From Pratylenchus scribneri (lineage: Eukaryota; Nematoda; Chromadorea; Rhabditida; Pratylenchidae): a stretch of DNA of 64,000 nt. Positions within the stretch are counted from its first letter, which is position 1; each line of letters begins with the position of its first letter. Below are positions 10,701 to 20,018 of the stretch, piece after piece. The notes below the pieces were generated by a model, which did not search any database, had not been told where the DNA came from, and worked only from the letters and a program-made list of their open reading frames with translations. The position numbers were made by a program, and so were the translations under genes. Location of the stretch: contig JAQSEB010000013.1 in NCBI GenBank assembly GCA_030063045.1, positions 1,302,001 through 1,366,000 of the forward strand. Direction: 5' to 3'.

Positions 10701-13170
10701 GGCATTGGAAGCAAAATCAATCCTTGAAGAGGCAAAAATGAAATTAAGAGAATTTTGTTCTCACATTCCAGCTGTATTGAGCAAATTCCAGCCGGAGGAC
10801 ATACTGCCAGATGAATATCCCTCCGTCTTGGGTCTAAAATGGGATAAAGCACTAGACAAAATTTTATTGGAATTTCCTACTATCAAGGAAACCCCAAAAA
10901 CTAGAAGAGGCATTTTAAGTTTTATTCATTCGTTTTTTGATCCCCTAGGTATAGCTTCACCAATTTTATTAGAAGCCAAACTATTTTTCCAACAATTATG
11001 GAATTTTAAAATAAAATGGGATGAACCTATTCCCATCAATGAATGCCAAAAATGGCAAAAAATAGAACAAAAACTCTTAGGCCAATCCATGATAATTCCA
11101 CGCCTAACCCCTTTGAATGGCGCCGATGATCTACAATTACATATTTTTACTGATGCTTCAAAAGAAGCATTCGGAACTATAGCATACGCCCGAGCCAGAT
11201 TTGGGCAGGAAATTAAAATCTCTTTACTGTACTCTCGATCTAGGCTTAAACCTAAGAAGGGACCCAAAGAGGGTGAAATTACTATCCCAAGATTAGAATT
11301 ACTTGCTCTTCTTATAGGAACCAGAGCCAAAACTTTCCTTGTTTCTCATCTTCGAAAACCTTTTTCTAAAATTTATTTTTGGGTTGATTCCCAAATCGTT
11401 CTTGGGTGGCTAGGTTCAACCCAACAAAAACCCATTTTTGTCGAAAATAGAGTGCGAGAAATACGCAACCATAAAGATTGCCAATTTTCCTACATACGGA
11501 CTCAAGATAACCCAGCCGACTATACTACTCATCCTATCACTTTCAAACAATTACAGAATTTAAAAATCTGGTGGGAAGGTCCTACTTGGTTAAAAGAGGA
11601 CCCAAAGACATGGAAAATTGAAATGACCGCTTCATTTCCACCCGAAGAATCCCCAAATTTGGATTTAATTCAAACTCAAACCTTGAATATTGTGGAAAAT
11701 ATGACTCGGCCATGTCCGATCATTTTTGAAAGATTTAGCCGATGGTCCAGGCTCTGCAATACGGCCAAGTATTTGCTGACATTTCTGCAAAAATATAACA
11801 AGAAACTGATGGATAAAATCCCCAATGATCCCCATTTATTAATCATAAAATTAGTTCAAAGGGAATTGGAACTTGAACCCCTTTCCCCGTTAACTTATCT
11901 CGATGAAAATGATGTTCGGCGGCTTAAATCCCGAATTGTCAATTCAGAGCAACCTGTGAATTTCATTAATCCGATCATTTTACCCTACAACCATTGGGTT
12001 ACCACCTTATTAATTCGAGACGCACATTGTCGGTTGTTGCATTCTGGACCGGATGCCACCTTAAATGAGTTTTTTAAAAATTATTTCTGCCTCAAGGCCA
12101 GAAAAACGGTAAAAAGAGTGCTCAAAAATTGCTCAACATGTAAAAGGGATAGGGCACTCCAATTTCGCCTACCCAACTTTCCGCAACTTCCCGATGCTAG
12201 GGTAAAAGTTTCACAACCATTTGCCAACATTGGCATTGATTACTTAGGCCCAGTCCTATGCAAATCAGAAAATGGTCCCCCTATCAAAATTTGGGTCTTT
12301 TTAGCTACTTGTATGGCCAGTAGGGCTGCCCATTTGGAGATAGTCACTAGCCTCTCGGCGGAAGATTTTCTACTCGCCTTAAGGCGGCTAATTGCTAGAA
12401 GGGGCCGGCCCTCATTAATCATTTCGGATAATGCCACCCAATTTTTGTTGGCTAAAACCACAATTGAAAACCAGACTAACCTTCCAATCAAATGGAAATG
12501 TATTCCAGCCCTCGCGCCTTGGGCTGGCGGGTTCTATGAACGCCTCAATGCCCTCATCAAAAATTGCTTCCGGCGCATCGTTGGCCGAAATCTATTAAAA
12601 TTTAATGAATTAGAAACATTCGTAATTGAGGTTGAAGCAGTCTTAAACTCTAGGCCTTTAACCTTTGTGTCGGATCACCCAAACGATCCTACCGCTATTC
12701 GTCCAATAGATTTGTTAGTGCCTAGGGCAGACCTAACCTTAGAAGAACCCCCTAATTTTGAGGACCCTAATTATAAACCTTCAAGTGCCGAAAAACTTGC
12801 CTTTAGATGGCACCAAGTTGCCAAGTCCACTCGCGCATTTTGGGAACGCTGGTCATCTGAATATTTGATTATGTTAAGAAATCAGAATAAAATTACCCAT
12901 AAGCAGCCTCATTTGCTATCACCTGAAACCCCCAAAAAGGGCCATATAGTATTAATCCATCAAGAAAATATTCCAAGAAATTTATGGCCAATGGCCCAAA
13001 TCATTTCTCTTGAACCACCCAATTTGCCTCGAAGTGCAAAAATAAAGCTGCCAAGTGGCAAAATACTCACCCGTCCTATAAATTTGTTAATTCCCTTAGA
13101 GGCTCCCCCTTCCAATTGGGCCAGAGTGCCACCTACTACACAAAACTTGGCCCAAAGCCAAAATCAATAA
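7792..13170 (+). CDS. BEL/Pao Gag-Pol polyprotein
   Basis: This is an uninterrupted 1792-aa reading frame. Residues about 125-290 match the DUF1759 Gag-like region (PFDGNHNDWPTF). Cysteine-rich zinc knuckles lie at about 379-440 (CSLCLKLGHKPSNC, CTLCLNEGHTIEKC). The aspartic protease has its Asp at residue 555 in FLDCGSQTSFI. Reverse transcriptase carries D875 (CDIEKAF) and the box YVDN at 953-956. RNase H follows (FTDASKEA with D1121; IPRLELLAL; WVDSQ). The integrase zinc domain is near 1410-1460, and its core has D1483, D1546 and E1583. A C-terminal DUF5641-like region begins near 1660. The protein makes capsid and enzymes for reverse transcription and integration. The start is the first Met after the last in-frame stop. 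Oddities are Cys in the protease D-C-G and Asn in place of the second Asp of the RT box. Confidence 0.95.
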   Translation: MSLIIRSQLEEEMRTALAKLIEAEESFKGNPLNFPKIATIGEIIVRLIFNIQNLLSEWTKVLAKLNLVERTAEEALFQTFRVEEKSPVQILTQLTATRVEIKVKMELNESSTASSHHVPVHLPTLSIAPFDGNHNDWPTFEQSFRDSVHNHPQLTGAQKLNYLLSFLRGAAKSMVDGYQITDDNYTIVWDTLKNRFGNDVKRIAELQRELQRLSPAQNNSQSLRTFLETCERILRQLQYLGEEVDQNSFILNIIKDKLPPEVQNQFLYEEVKSGKKWTTKDWRKNLSNLVNIRESIYNPRISFSSSLPKRTHPYPIQGPPQFKKPYQPLPIQFPHRNNQSYPRAIEYPQPQRVVSITNPTQKAPKPTNSMPNTSSTFKCSLCLKLGHKPSNCSTYTTPMKRKVRLNEQGRCTLCLNEGHTIEKCQTQIKCRCGGRHHFIICNKIPAKPATLKFGEAKTNLIIETHTPDNSSEEQAEIEWDELEMDEENDNENFNQNFGDEENAYEDDIEGTNPPQISMAVMAKNQKTPCYLMMANVKVFNPREPAKPLTVPVFLDCGSQTSFIRSDLVHQIAPRFIAHEKLAISGFAEKLTTFSSPRFSVLLGRLDGGWEAVQLNKTDKITAKIEYIVEGDKNKISPPLAEEPQILIGIRQFWKIVLNFEEIKPNFYQINTIFGKVFGGEHFPNHISPIIDCTKPVGPMEFSSPALANPEPATELWSLEAIGISDPAMQNDAEKAIELFDKTISREKDGRYLVHWPWKNPETYPSDNFKMAYSRLSLLLPRLRDSPKLMEDYNQILDEQLKKGIIECSERSFNKEYYMPHHPVIGKRLRIVNDASAHAKNALSLNQCLLPGPNILGDLLGVLLRFRATPIPVLCDIEKAFLNVSLAITDREFVKFLWVKDPHKPIKGNNLIIYRFTRIPFGVISSPFLLAATLRHHLNHFNSPLSLELINNFYVDNLLIEAKCIEEATKRALEAKSILEEAKMKLREFCSHIPAVLSKFQPEDILPDEYPSVLGLKWDKALDKILLEFPTIKETPKTRRGILSFIHSFFDPLGIASPILLEAKLFFQQLWNFKIKWDEPIPINECQKWQKIEQKLLGQSMIIPRLTPLNGADDLQLHIFTDASKEAFGTIAYARARFGQEIKISLLYSRSRLKPKKGPKEGEITIPRLELLALLIGTRAKTFLVSHLRKPFSKIYFWVDSQIVLGWLGSTQQKPIFVENRVREIRNHKDCQFSYIRTQDNPADYTTHPITFKQLQNLKIWWEGPTWLKEDPKTWKIEMTASFPPEESPNLDLIQTQTLNIVENMTRPCPIIFERFSRWSRLCNTAKYLLTFLQKYNKKLMDKIPNDPHLLIIKLVQRELELEPLSPLTYLDENDVRRLKSRIVNSEQPVNFINPIILPYNHWVTTLLIRDAHCRLLHSGPDATLNEFFKNYFCLKARKTVKRVLKNCSTCKRDRALQFRLPNFPQLPDARVKVSQPFANIGIDYLGPVLCKSENGPPIKIWVFLATCMASRAAHLEIVTSLSAEDFLLALRRLIARRGRPSLIISDNATQFLLAKTTIENQTNLPIKWKCIPALAPWAGGFYERLNALIKNCFRRIVGRNLLKFNELETFVIEVEAVLNSRPLTFVSDHPNDPTAIRPIDLLVPRADLTLEEPPNFEDPNYKPSSAEKLAFRWHQVAKSTRAFWERWSSEYLIMLRNQNKITHKQPHLLSPETPKKGHIVLIHQENIPRNLWPMAQIISLEPPNLPRSAKIKLPSGKILTRPINLLIPLEAPPSNWARVPPTTQNLAQSQNQ

Positions 13171-13603
13171 TTTCAAATCTGATATTTTAAGACGAAAGTA
13201 TGAATATTGAGCGCGGTTCTCGTTCACCAATCAAAATTTTTCCAAGCTCCAAAATTTAGAGCGGCTCATTTGGATCGACATTCATTGACGATAAATTTTC
13301 CATTTATCCATCAATTTTAAATTTTGGTGTATTAAGAATTTTAATTGATTCAAATCCATTCATTAATAAGAATCAAAACCCAAACTTTTCGGTACACCGC
13401 AAACAAAATGGCAAAGGCACATAAATAAGAATTATATTTAAAATGAAAGCTTAAATTCCATAGTATCATTTGTGCCCCAATTTTTGGCCCAAAATCCACC
13501 AATCCCGAAAATTGGAATTTTAAAACACGGAAAACTCATTTTTCAGACCAAATAAAATAATCATATTTTCTCATCCTAACAAAATTTTAATAAACCACTG
13601 ACA

Positions 13604-14245
13604 ATGCAACAACCGCAGCAATTTCCCCAACAGGCTCCGGTTTATTACTGGGTCCCCACCAATCAAATTTCCCAACAATTTCCTCAACAACAAATTGTCA
13701 ATGCCAACAATGGTGGATTCAATCCCCAACCGACAAATTTCCAACAAAATGGCAGCATAAATGGTGGAATCCAACAGCAACCGGCGGGCATTTTGCCTTC
13801 TTTTCAACAACCGCAACAGCAAATGAATAATGGCCAAATGGTCATCAATAATCCACCGCCTCCAATGGCCACCAACAATACCAATAATCCGCCTTCAATG
13901 GCCAACAACAATTCGAACAATCCACCATCATTGGTCAACAACGGCGACAACCGCCACCATTCCAACAACAATCTTCATCAATCGGCACCGCCGCGCCAAC
14001 CACGAGGAGGCCGTTCCAATAATCAATTGAATGAGCCGACGGTCCGCAGCCTCCTGGCCGACTTGGTGCATTATTCGCGAACAACCACCACCGCCATCGA
14101 CGAACTCCATACCACCATGGAGGCCATTGGAAGCCAGGTGAACACTCTCACCATCCTTGTCCGAACCATTGCCAACCGTCCACCCGGCCAAAATGCTGAT
14201 GGAAGCCAACCGATGGAGAATGGTGGAGGACAGTCCCCGCAATGA
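13604..14245 (+). CDS. Extra Gln/Asn/Pro-rich ORF in the env position
   Basis: A 213-aa frame lies 433 bp downstream of pol and 28 bp before the 3' LTR. Residues 1-130 are extremely rich in Gln, Asn and Pro with repeated NNPPSMANN-type words. Residues about 142-190 (RSLLADLVHYSRTTTTAIDE ... TLTILVRTIANR) have heptad-like hydrophobic spacing that suggests a coiled coil. There is no signal peptide, membrane segment or fusion-peptide-like stretch, so it does not look like an envelope glycoprotein. It may be a nucleic-acid chaperone, a separately expressed Gag-like protein, or a captured host sequence. It would need its own promoter, splicing or re-initiation. I do not recognise a family. Confidence 0.65.
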   Translation: MQQPQQFPQQAPVYYWVPTNQISQQFPQQQIVNANNGGFNPQPTNFQQNGSINGGIQQQPAGILPSFQQPQQQMNNGQMVINNPPPPMATNNTNNPPSMANNNSNNPPSLVNNGDNRHHSNNNLHQSAPPRQPRGGRSNNQLNEPTVRSLLADLVHYSRTTTTAIDELHTTMEAIGSQVNTLTILVRTIANRPPGQNADGSQPMENGGGQSPQ

Positions 14246-14257
14246 GGTTGTAAATCC

Positions 14258-14273
14258 CCCGGGCGGGAATTTT
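14258..14273 (+). other. Candidate polypurine tract of the BEL element
   Basis: The bases just before the 3' LTR include GGGCGGGAAT followed by TTT. A G-rich run next to the LTR is where plus-strand priming starts, but this one is short and interrupted by C and T, so the call is weak. Confidence 0.4.
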
Positions 14274-15063
14274 TGTTACCAAAATCAAAAATTTAATAAA
14301 TCAAATTTTTTGGAAATTGAATAATATAAAAATTATTCCGATTCAATTAAACAATTCAATTAAAATTCTGAATGATTTTGGTCACCAAAACTTTGACCTT
14401 TACCCTCCAATCCAACTTTCTCTCTTCCCTTTTTATTTTAGCAGTGGATGGACAAAATCAACAGCAATTGGACCTGCCTCCCATCATCAACGACTTTTTG
14501 GCTGCTCTTCCCCATCCATCCATCCATGTGCTGCCTGCTGCCCATTCAATGTGCCCATCTCAATTTTGACCGGCTGCTCTCCCCACCCTTGTTGCCTCTG
14601 ACCAATTGGGGATTATGATGGCACATAAAAGAATGAAGGAGGAAGGAAATTGTTGTCATTCGACCCAAAATCATAAAATAACACTTTCACCAATTTTGTT
14701 CTTTTCAATTATCAATTTTAATTTCGAGTTTCTTTCCTAATAAAGGTTCTTCTCGAAAATTCAATTTTATTCAATTCAACAAATAAAAGAGTAAAATCAA
14801 AGAGTAAAAATAATACAATAAAAGCTTTTTATTGGGAAATACAAAAGGAGTAAAATCAAATAGTATTTTCCATCCTTTCCATCAATCGTCGTTCTTTTTC
14901 GTCGGCCATTTCCACATCCGATTCACCCTCCAAATTTTCTTCCGCCCGAAAATTCACCAAAGGAGCCGTGTGAACGGACCAAATCCAATCCATTCCAAAT
15001 CCTTAGCCACCCTCTAGATTTCTCCCGCCCGAAATCCACTGAAAGAGCCGTGTGGAAAGGACA
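14274..15063 (+). repeat. 3' LTR of the BEL/Pao element
   Basis: This is a 790-bp copy of 6631-7420, with no difference seen by eye. It is followed directly by the GATCA target duplication. Confidence 0.95.
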
Positions 15064-15210
15064 GATCATAAATAATTTAAAATTTTTCAACTCTCTGGAA
15101 ATGGCAAAATTTTATCTTATATAATTCTCTAATAAATGATTTTAGATAATAAATTTTAATCAATTATATTTTCTAAAAATTTTTTAATCTATTTGATGAA
15201 ATTCGGTTGG

Positions 15211-15573
15211 CCGACACTTGCGGACCCGACATTTGCGGACGAAATGGTCTGGAGCCGAAGATGGTAAAGCTGGAGTGGTATTTTTTTATATCATATTATT
15301 AGGCATAAAATTAGCTACAAAATGACATCAAACGGTTCAGCAAATTTTGGGTATTCACCAAGTTATGGCTAAAAAACCGTCAAAATCGCATTTTTATTAA
15401 ATCAACAGTTTTGTGGCCATAACTCGGTGAATATTAAACATCTACCAATGCTTTTGATGTCATTTTGTAGCTAGGTTTATGCATAATAAAATGCTCTAAA
15501 CAATGCCACTCCAGCTTTATCACTTTCGGCTCCAGACTGTTTCGTCCGCACGTGTCGGGTCCGCAATTGTCGC
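15211..15573. mobile_element. Foldback MITE, family A, well-preserved copy
   Basis: This 363-bp element is almost wholly palindromic. The left arm carries CGACACTTGCGGACC, GACGAAAT-GTCTGGAGCCGA, GGTAAAGCTGGAGTGG and AGCTACAAAATGACATCAAA. The right arm carries the reverse complements in mirror order. The centre contains GGCCATAACTCGGTGAATATT. It has no coding capacity and no clear target duplication. A diverged relative lies at 60524-60888 and a decayed one near 5640-5950. Confidence 0.8.
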
Positions 15574-15839
15574 AGTACGAAATTTACAAATTCCCATAAA
15601 ATGTTGAATAAAATATTCAATAAAAAATCATCACCTTACAATTTTCCTTAATTCAAATTCAAATCCTCATCACAATTGAATTTTGAAAAAAAAATATTTA
15701 TTTTGCCTAATCGGAATTTCACGATCAATCAAAAGCACAAAATCATTCTTATTATATTTTGTTTTATGAAATAAATTGTAAATCCACCATTTTTATGGGA
15801 AATATGAAAAAAAAAAGATTTTAAAAAAATCAAAATTAA

Positions 15840-15955
15840 GCACAAACACTAAAAATCAGAACTGGGAAAAAAACATAGAAATTAGAGTTCGGCATAAAAC
15901 ACAGAATTGAGCAAAACACAAAAATCAGAATAGGACAAAAAAAGAATAGAGAAAA
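15840..15955. repeat. Degenerate copies of the 25-bp satellite
   Basis: This short stretch repeats words of the type GCAAAACACAAAAATCAGAA and GGCATAAAACACAGAATTGA. They are clearly related to the 25-bp unit that fills 52113-53460, about 37 kb away. Spacing is irregular and only four or five units can be made out. Confidence 0.55.
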
Positions 15956-16066
15956 AATACAAAAGTAAATCTAAAGCTAGTTCTAATAAGTTTAATATTT
16001 TTACTATTTGTTAAATTATATGGCCTCATGCTAATTATTTTTTGTTTGGGAAAATTCCATAATTTT

Positions 16067-17027
16067 ATGGTTAAATTAATATTTTTCCCTATTTTATTTA
16101 TCAGTTTATATATTTTAGCTTGCAAATATCCCCCGGGATGGCTAGCTTGGAACTGTCAAATGTGCTTGGGATTTTTTATAAACGAGGTGATACAAATATT
16201 TGATCAATATTATATTTTCCCTAAAAGTATATTGAATGTTTTACGGACGGTTGGTACAATCGCATATGTTGCCTTGAACATGGTGTTCCAAATGAGTGTC
16301 ACTATCAAACTACCATTTCCGATTGTGGCGATTATTGTGATGGAACTGGATGGTATGGAGCTGATAATTGGAGGTGATGTGTATACTAAATTTAATTTTG
16401 GGGATTGCCTTTTTCCTGAGATTAGCTAAAACTTGTCTAAATAAAAATTAGAGAATCACGGCTTAGATTTCATACACCCCGAGAATAGGCTCATTCGACT
16501 CGATATGATCGATTTAATCTATGAAATTCCATTTTGAGATTGGTATTTATGCTTAGTTAGGCAAAAGTTGATAAACCAAAACGGATTAGATTTAAACAAA
16601 GGTTCAAATTCTTAAATAGAGAATAGTTGTTAAAATTAAAATTTCATAGACTAGATTGACTATGTCGAGTCAAATGAATTTATTCTGCTGGAGTCTCTAT
16701 GAAAATAAAATGTAATTTCGATGACTAGAAAATTAATTAATATTTATTGTATAAAAATTAAATTAAGGTAAAATTAATAATTTTAAGAATAAACAATTTT
16801 ATTGATATTTATATGATTTAAAACTATTTTAAATATTTCATTTATAGAACAAAAATTTTAATTATTAATTCCCCAGCAGATATCAATGCTGTATTTACAG
16901 CTATGATGAACAAATATCGGCATGCAACAAGCAGGGTTCCCATATGAATTTCGATACTGCAGCAGTTCGAAATGGATTTTGCCAACGTGATTGTGATCCG
17001 CCATGGCCCGTTTATTGCAAATTATAG
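16067..17027 (+). CDS. Small secreted cysteine-rich protein
   Basis: Three exons (16067-16186, 16228-16373, 16880-17027) join in phase to 137 aa. Introns are 41 and 506 nt. The acceptor of exon 3 could also be 16876, adding one residue. The start was chosen because the first 18 residues (MVKLIFFPILFISLYILA) form a strong signal peptide. The mature protein of about 119 aa has 15 cysteines, including two CC pairs (ICCLEH, YQCCIY), and ends in CDPPWPVYCKL; aromatic residues and Gly are also common. No membrane segment is present. I do not recognise a family. The properties fit a secreted effector, venom-like or antimicrobial peptide of nematodes, but that is inference from composition. Confidence 0.65.
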
Positions 17028-17497
17028 TGACAAATATAAGTACCAAAAATCAACGATGGAAGTTTAATAGAATAAATTTATATAATATAGCATAATCCTT
17101 GTTTTGCAATAAGTATTAATAAATAATTTTAACCTCTATACGTTTTTATTGAATATTTTTTGACCTTTGAGCTTATTGCCAAAAGAATAGGGCAGCCAAT
17201 CAAGTATAAATTTATTAATATGATATTGTGGAATTTTCAATATTTTAAATTAATCACATCTGTAAATTGCCCTAGGAAAAATTAATTTCTTTCACCAATC
17301 AAAGTCAACTTTTGATTAATAACAATTAATGATGGAGGCTAGAGGGATATTTGAAATTAAATATTGCGAATACACTTTTTAAATTTTATTTTCAAAAATA
17401 ATTTGTTAACATTATATATTTCCGTTTAATCACAGATTTTGTTGATCCATTTATAAAATATTTTTTTATATTGACATTCTTTCCGCCCATCAATTTA
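17028..17497. other. AT-rich spacer between convergent genes
   Basis: This 470-bp stretch separates the 3' ends of the cysteine-rich gene (+) and the lysozyme-like gene (-). I see nothing in it beyond AT-rich sequence that could hold both 3' UTRs. Confidence 0.5.
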
Positions 17498-20018
17498 CTA
17501 GTAATAGGAAAATTGATCGCCAGTGACTCCGGTGAATCCATTCAAATTTTGCACATTGCAATTATATTGCTTCACCTGAAGTGGATCCCTGCAAGGAAAA
17601 ATAATTAATATTTAAATATTATGAATTATAAACGAATTTGCATTGTTTTTTTGCCATAATTCCCGTTTAAATATTAACCAATTTTTTCGATAGAAAATTC
17701 AGTAATTTTCAGCAGTTATATTACCTTGGGTTTCGAACATCCCCAAGGAAGGATGATCAATCATATGATGGTTCTCTCTCACCCTTGGGCCAGTCTCAAG
17801 GAAGTCCGAGGGAATCCTGAATTATTCCCAAACCAGGGCTAGTATTCAATTTAGGAAGAAATTAGGGTGTTCTAAATTTTGGAATAATCACAAGGCAAAA
17901 AAATTGGTTAATTTTAGAAAAAAAAATATTCAAAAATTACTGGAATCCATTGAATGGAGTGTATGTGGGTCCATCCAAATTCGGATTTCCATTGCAACTG
18001 GTCAACATCAATTGTGGGACAACACCTAAAGATGTAAATAATTCTATTAAAATTACTTTTTTACCATTATTGCCCATCACTTTACATAATATTTTCTAAA
18101 TTTATCCATTAGCTATTTGTTAGCGAAAATATTTTCACATAAAATGATAATCCTATTTTTGTTTGGAATTTTTAAAATCTATTACGGCTACTGAAATTCT
18201 AATTAAAAAATTTTTTTCAAATAATTATCAAAATAAAATCTAATAATTTTTATAAAACAACTGCAATAAAATTTTTTCTCAAATGCCTTTCTCTATTATG
18301 GTTGAAGATAGCTAAAGGCAAAAATTACTAAAAATTGAAAAAAGGCGAAATAAATGAAGATGGCACCTAAAGAAAAGGTCACCCAAAAAATTGCCCAAAT
18401 ATTCTTCTTACCATTGGAATCTTTTGGAACATAGCTGCTGCCAAAAATTGCTTGGAAATCCGTTTGATTTGTGATGATGCCAAGTTGTGGGCCCAATGGC
18501 ACCTAAAAATTACCAAAAATTAAACATAAACAATTTGAAAAATTGAACCGGGAAATAGCTCAGAAATTCGGTCATAAAGGCCACATTTTGTGCCGGTGTT
18601 GCGGACCATTTCGATCCAGCACTTTGGCTAATCAAAATGAATGTCCGACCAATTCGTCCACCTCTTGCGTTCATGTAGTCAATTGGAGCGCGCGCTTGGA
18701 CATATGTGCTACTATACGGTTTTGGCACACCCCAATAAAACACATCGGTAATGGTGGTCTTTGGCGCATACAGCGGCACATGAAGGGCATCGGTTGAGGC
18801 AGATGGTGCTGTTTAAGAATGATAAAATTAATAAAGGAATATTAACAAAATAGAGAATAAAAGCTTACATTTTAAAAAGGCAATTGTTTATCTATGTAAG
18901 GATTTTTTGGTTCACCATGGGAAAATAAGGTTTTAAGCGTTAAGGTCTTTAGAGGATAGGTTAACATAACATCCCGCAAATTATAACCCTAACTCTTATC
19001 TCTGCTCACCTATAGAGAGAAAATTCATTCCTAAAACATCTGGACATAGATAATTAACAAATACCAAAAAACACTAAAACAAATTGTATTTTTATTATAG
19101 AATCGAATTTTCTTTCATTTGCCAAAAGGACAATGAATTTTAGGCATTTCTTTAATTCTCTATTTTTTTACCAGTTTTACTTTGATAATTTAATTTGAAA
19201 GCGATCTAAAACCTATCGATCATAGGCTAATTCGCTTAATTTTTATTTTTAGCATTTTTATCACTCTGTTATATTTTTAAACCTTATTAATTCTTTCCAA
19301 CTCCAAAACAAATAATTTCTAATTAATAAATCACCATTGTCGGAATTAATGATGCTTTGAACGCCATTCGCATTTATGCCTTTCTTCAATCCACTGTAGC
19401 TGCCAGCAGTCGCCTTGCTTCCATCATAATATTGACCGACAAAATGGATCTAGAGGCAAGGATTAAGGAGGTGAAATTAATAAAGGAATTAACCTCCCAA
19501 GAAAATTTACCAAAAATAACTTTTGAGTAATTTTGGCTTTTAAACACGAATATGCCATTTATTTCAGTCATTTTTTGCCAATAATTGTCAGTCAACATTT
19601 AAAAATGTGTGTGAACCTATCCCTGGTAAATGTTACATTAACCCTTTAAAAATATATTTAATAAAATTGCAACATTAAGCTAATTTTTTTGAATTAAATT
19701 ATCTGGAAATTTTTCTTTCATCATTCAGAAATAGTTCAAAAATATTATGGAAAAAATTTTTTTTAAAAATATGGCAAAAAATGAAAAATATTCTCTATAA
19801 AATTTAATTTATTCTATCATCAAATCTTTGGTTAAGAGTTAAAAATCCAAGCCCTCTCTGAGCTTTTCACTCACATATCCCTGCGAATTCAGGGTGGCAA
19901 AATTGGCAGCCGATATCAAACTGGGCGAATCAACACCCAATGAGCCATATGCCCCAAGGGCGGAAGGCAAAAATGTGAGGTAAACGGAAAGCAGAGCAAT
20001 AAATGTGGATGAAGGCAT
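17498..20018 (-). CDS. LYS-type (GH25) lysozyme-like protein, probably inactive
   Basis: Six exons (20018-19875, 19449-19335, 18808-18549, 18502-18412, 18025-17941, 17588-17498) join in phase to 261 aa. A signal peptide (MPSSTFIALLSVYLTFLPSA) supports this start over the Met 24 codons upstream. The order of segments follows nematode LYS proteins: GVDSPSLISAANF and GYIHFVGQYYDGS at the start, a middle LGIITNQTDFQAIFGS, then MLTSCNGNPN and VKQYNCNVQ near the end. LYS proteins are secreted muramidases of gut and immunity. Where they carry the catalytic D-x-E of strand 4, this protein reads FILISQSAG, so both acids appear lost. The family call rests on remembered motifs rather than an alignment; a secreted, non-catalytic relative is my best reading. 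Confidence 0.65.

Larger units (their letters stand above)
6631..15063 (+). mobile_element. BEL/Pao LTR retrotransposon, complete
   Basis: An 8433-bp element is bounded by two 790-bp LTRs of equal length that read the same everywhere I compared them. Both start TGTTACC and end GGACA. The 5-bp sequence GATCA lies directly before the left LTR (6626-6630) and directly after the right LTR (15064-15068), the length of target duplication typical of BEL/Pao. Inside are a primer-binding site, one long gag-pol ORF (7792-13170), an additional ORF (13604-14245) and a weak purine tract. Domain order (Gag, zinc knuckles, protease, RT, RNase H, integrase, C-terminal DUF5641) assigns it to BEL/Pao. Identical LTRs and open frames imply a very recent insertion. 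Confidence 0.95.
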
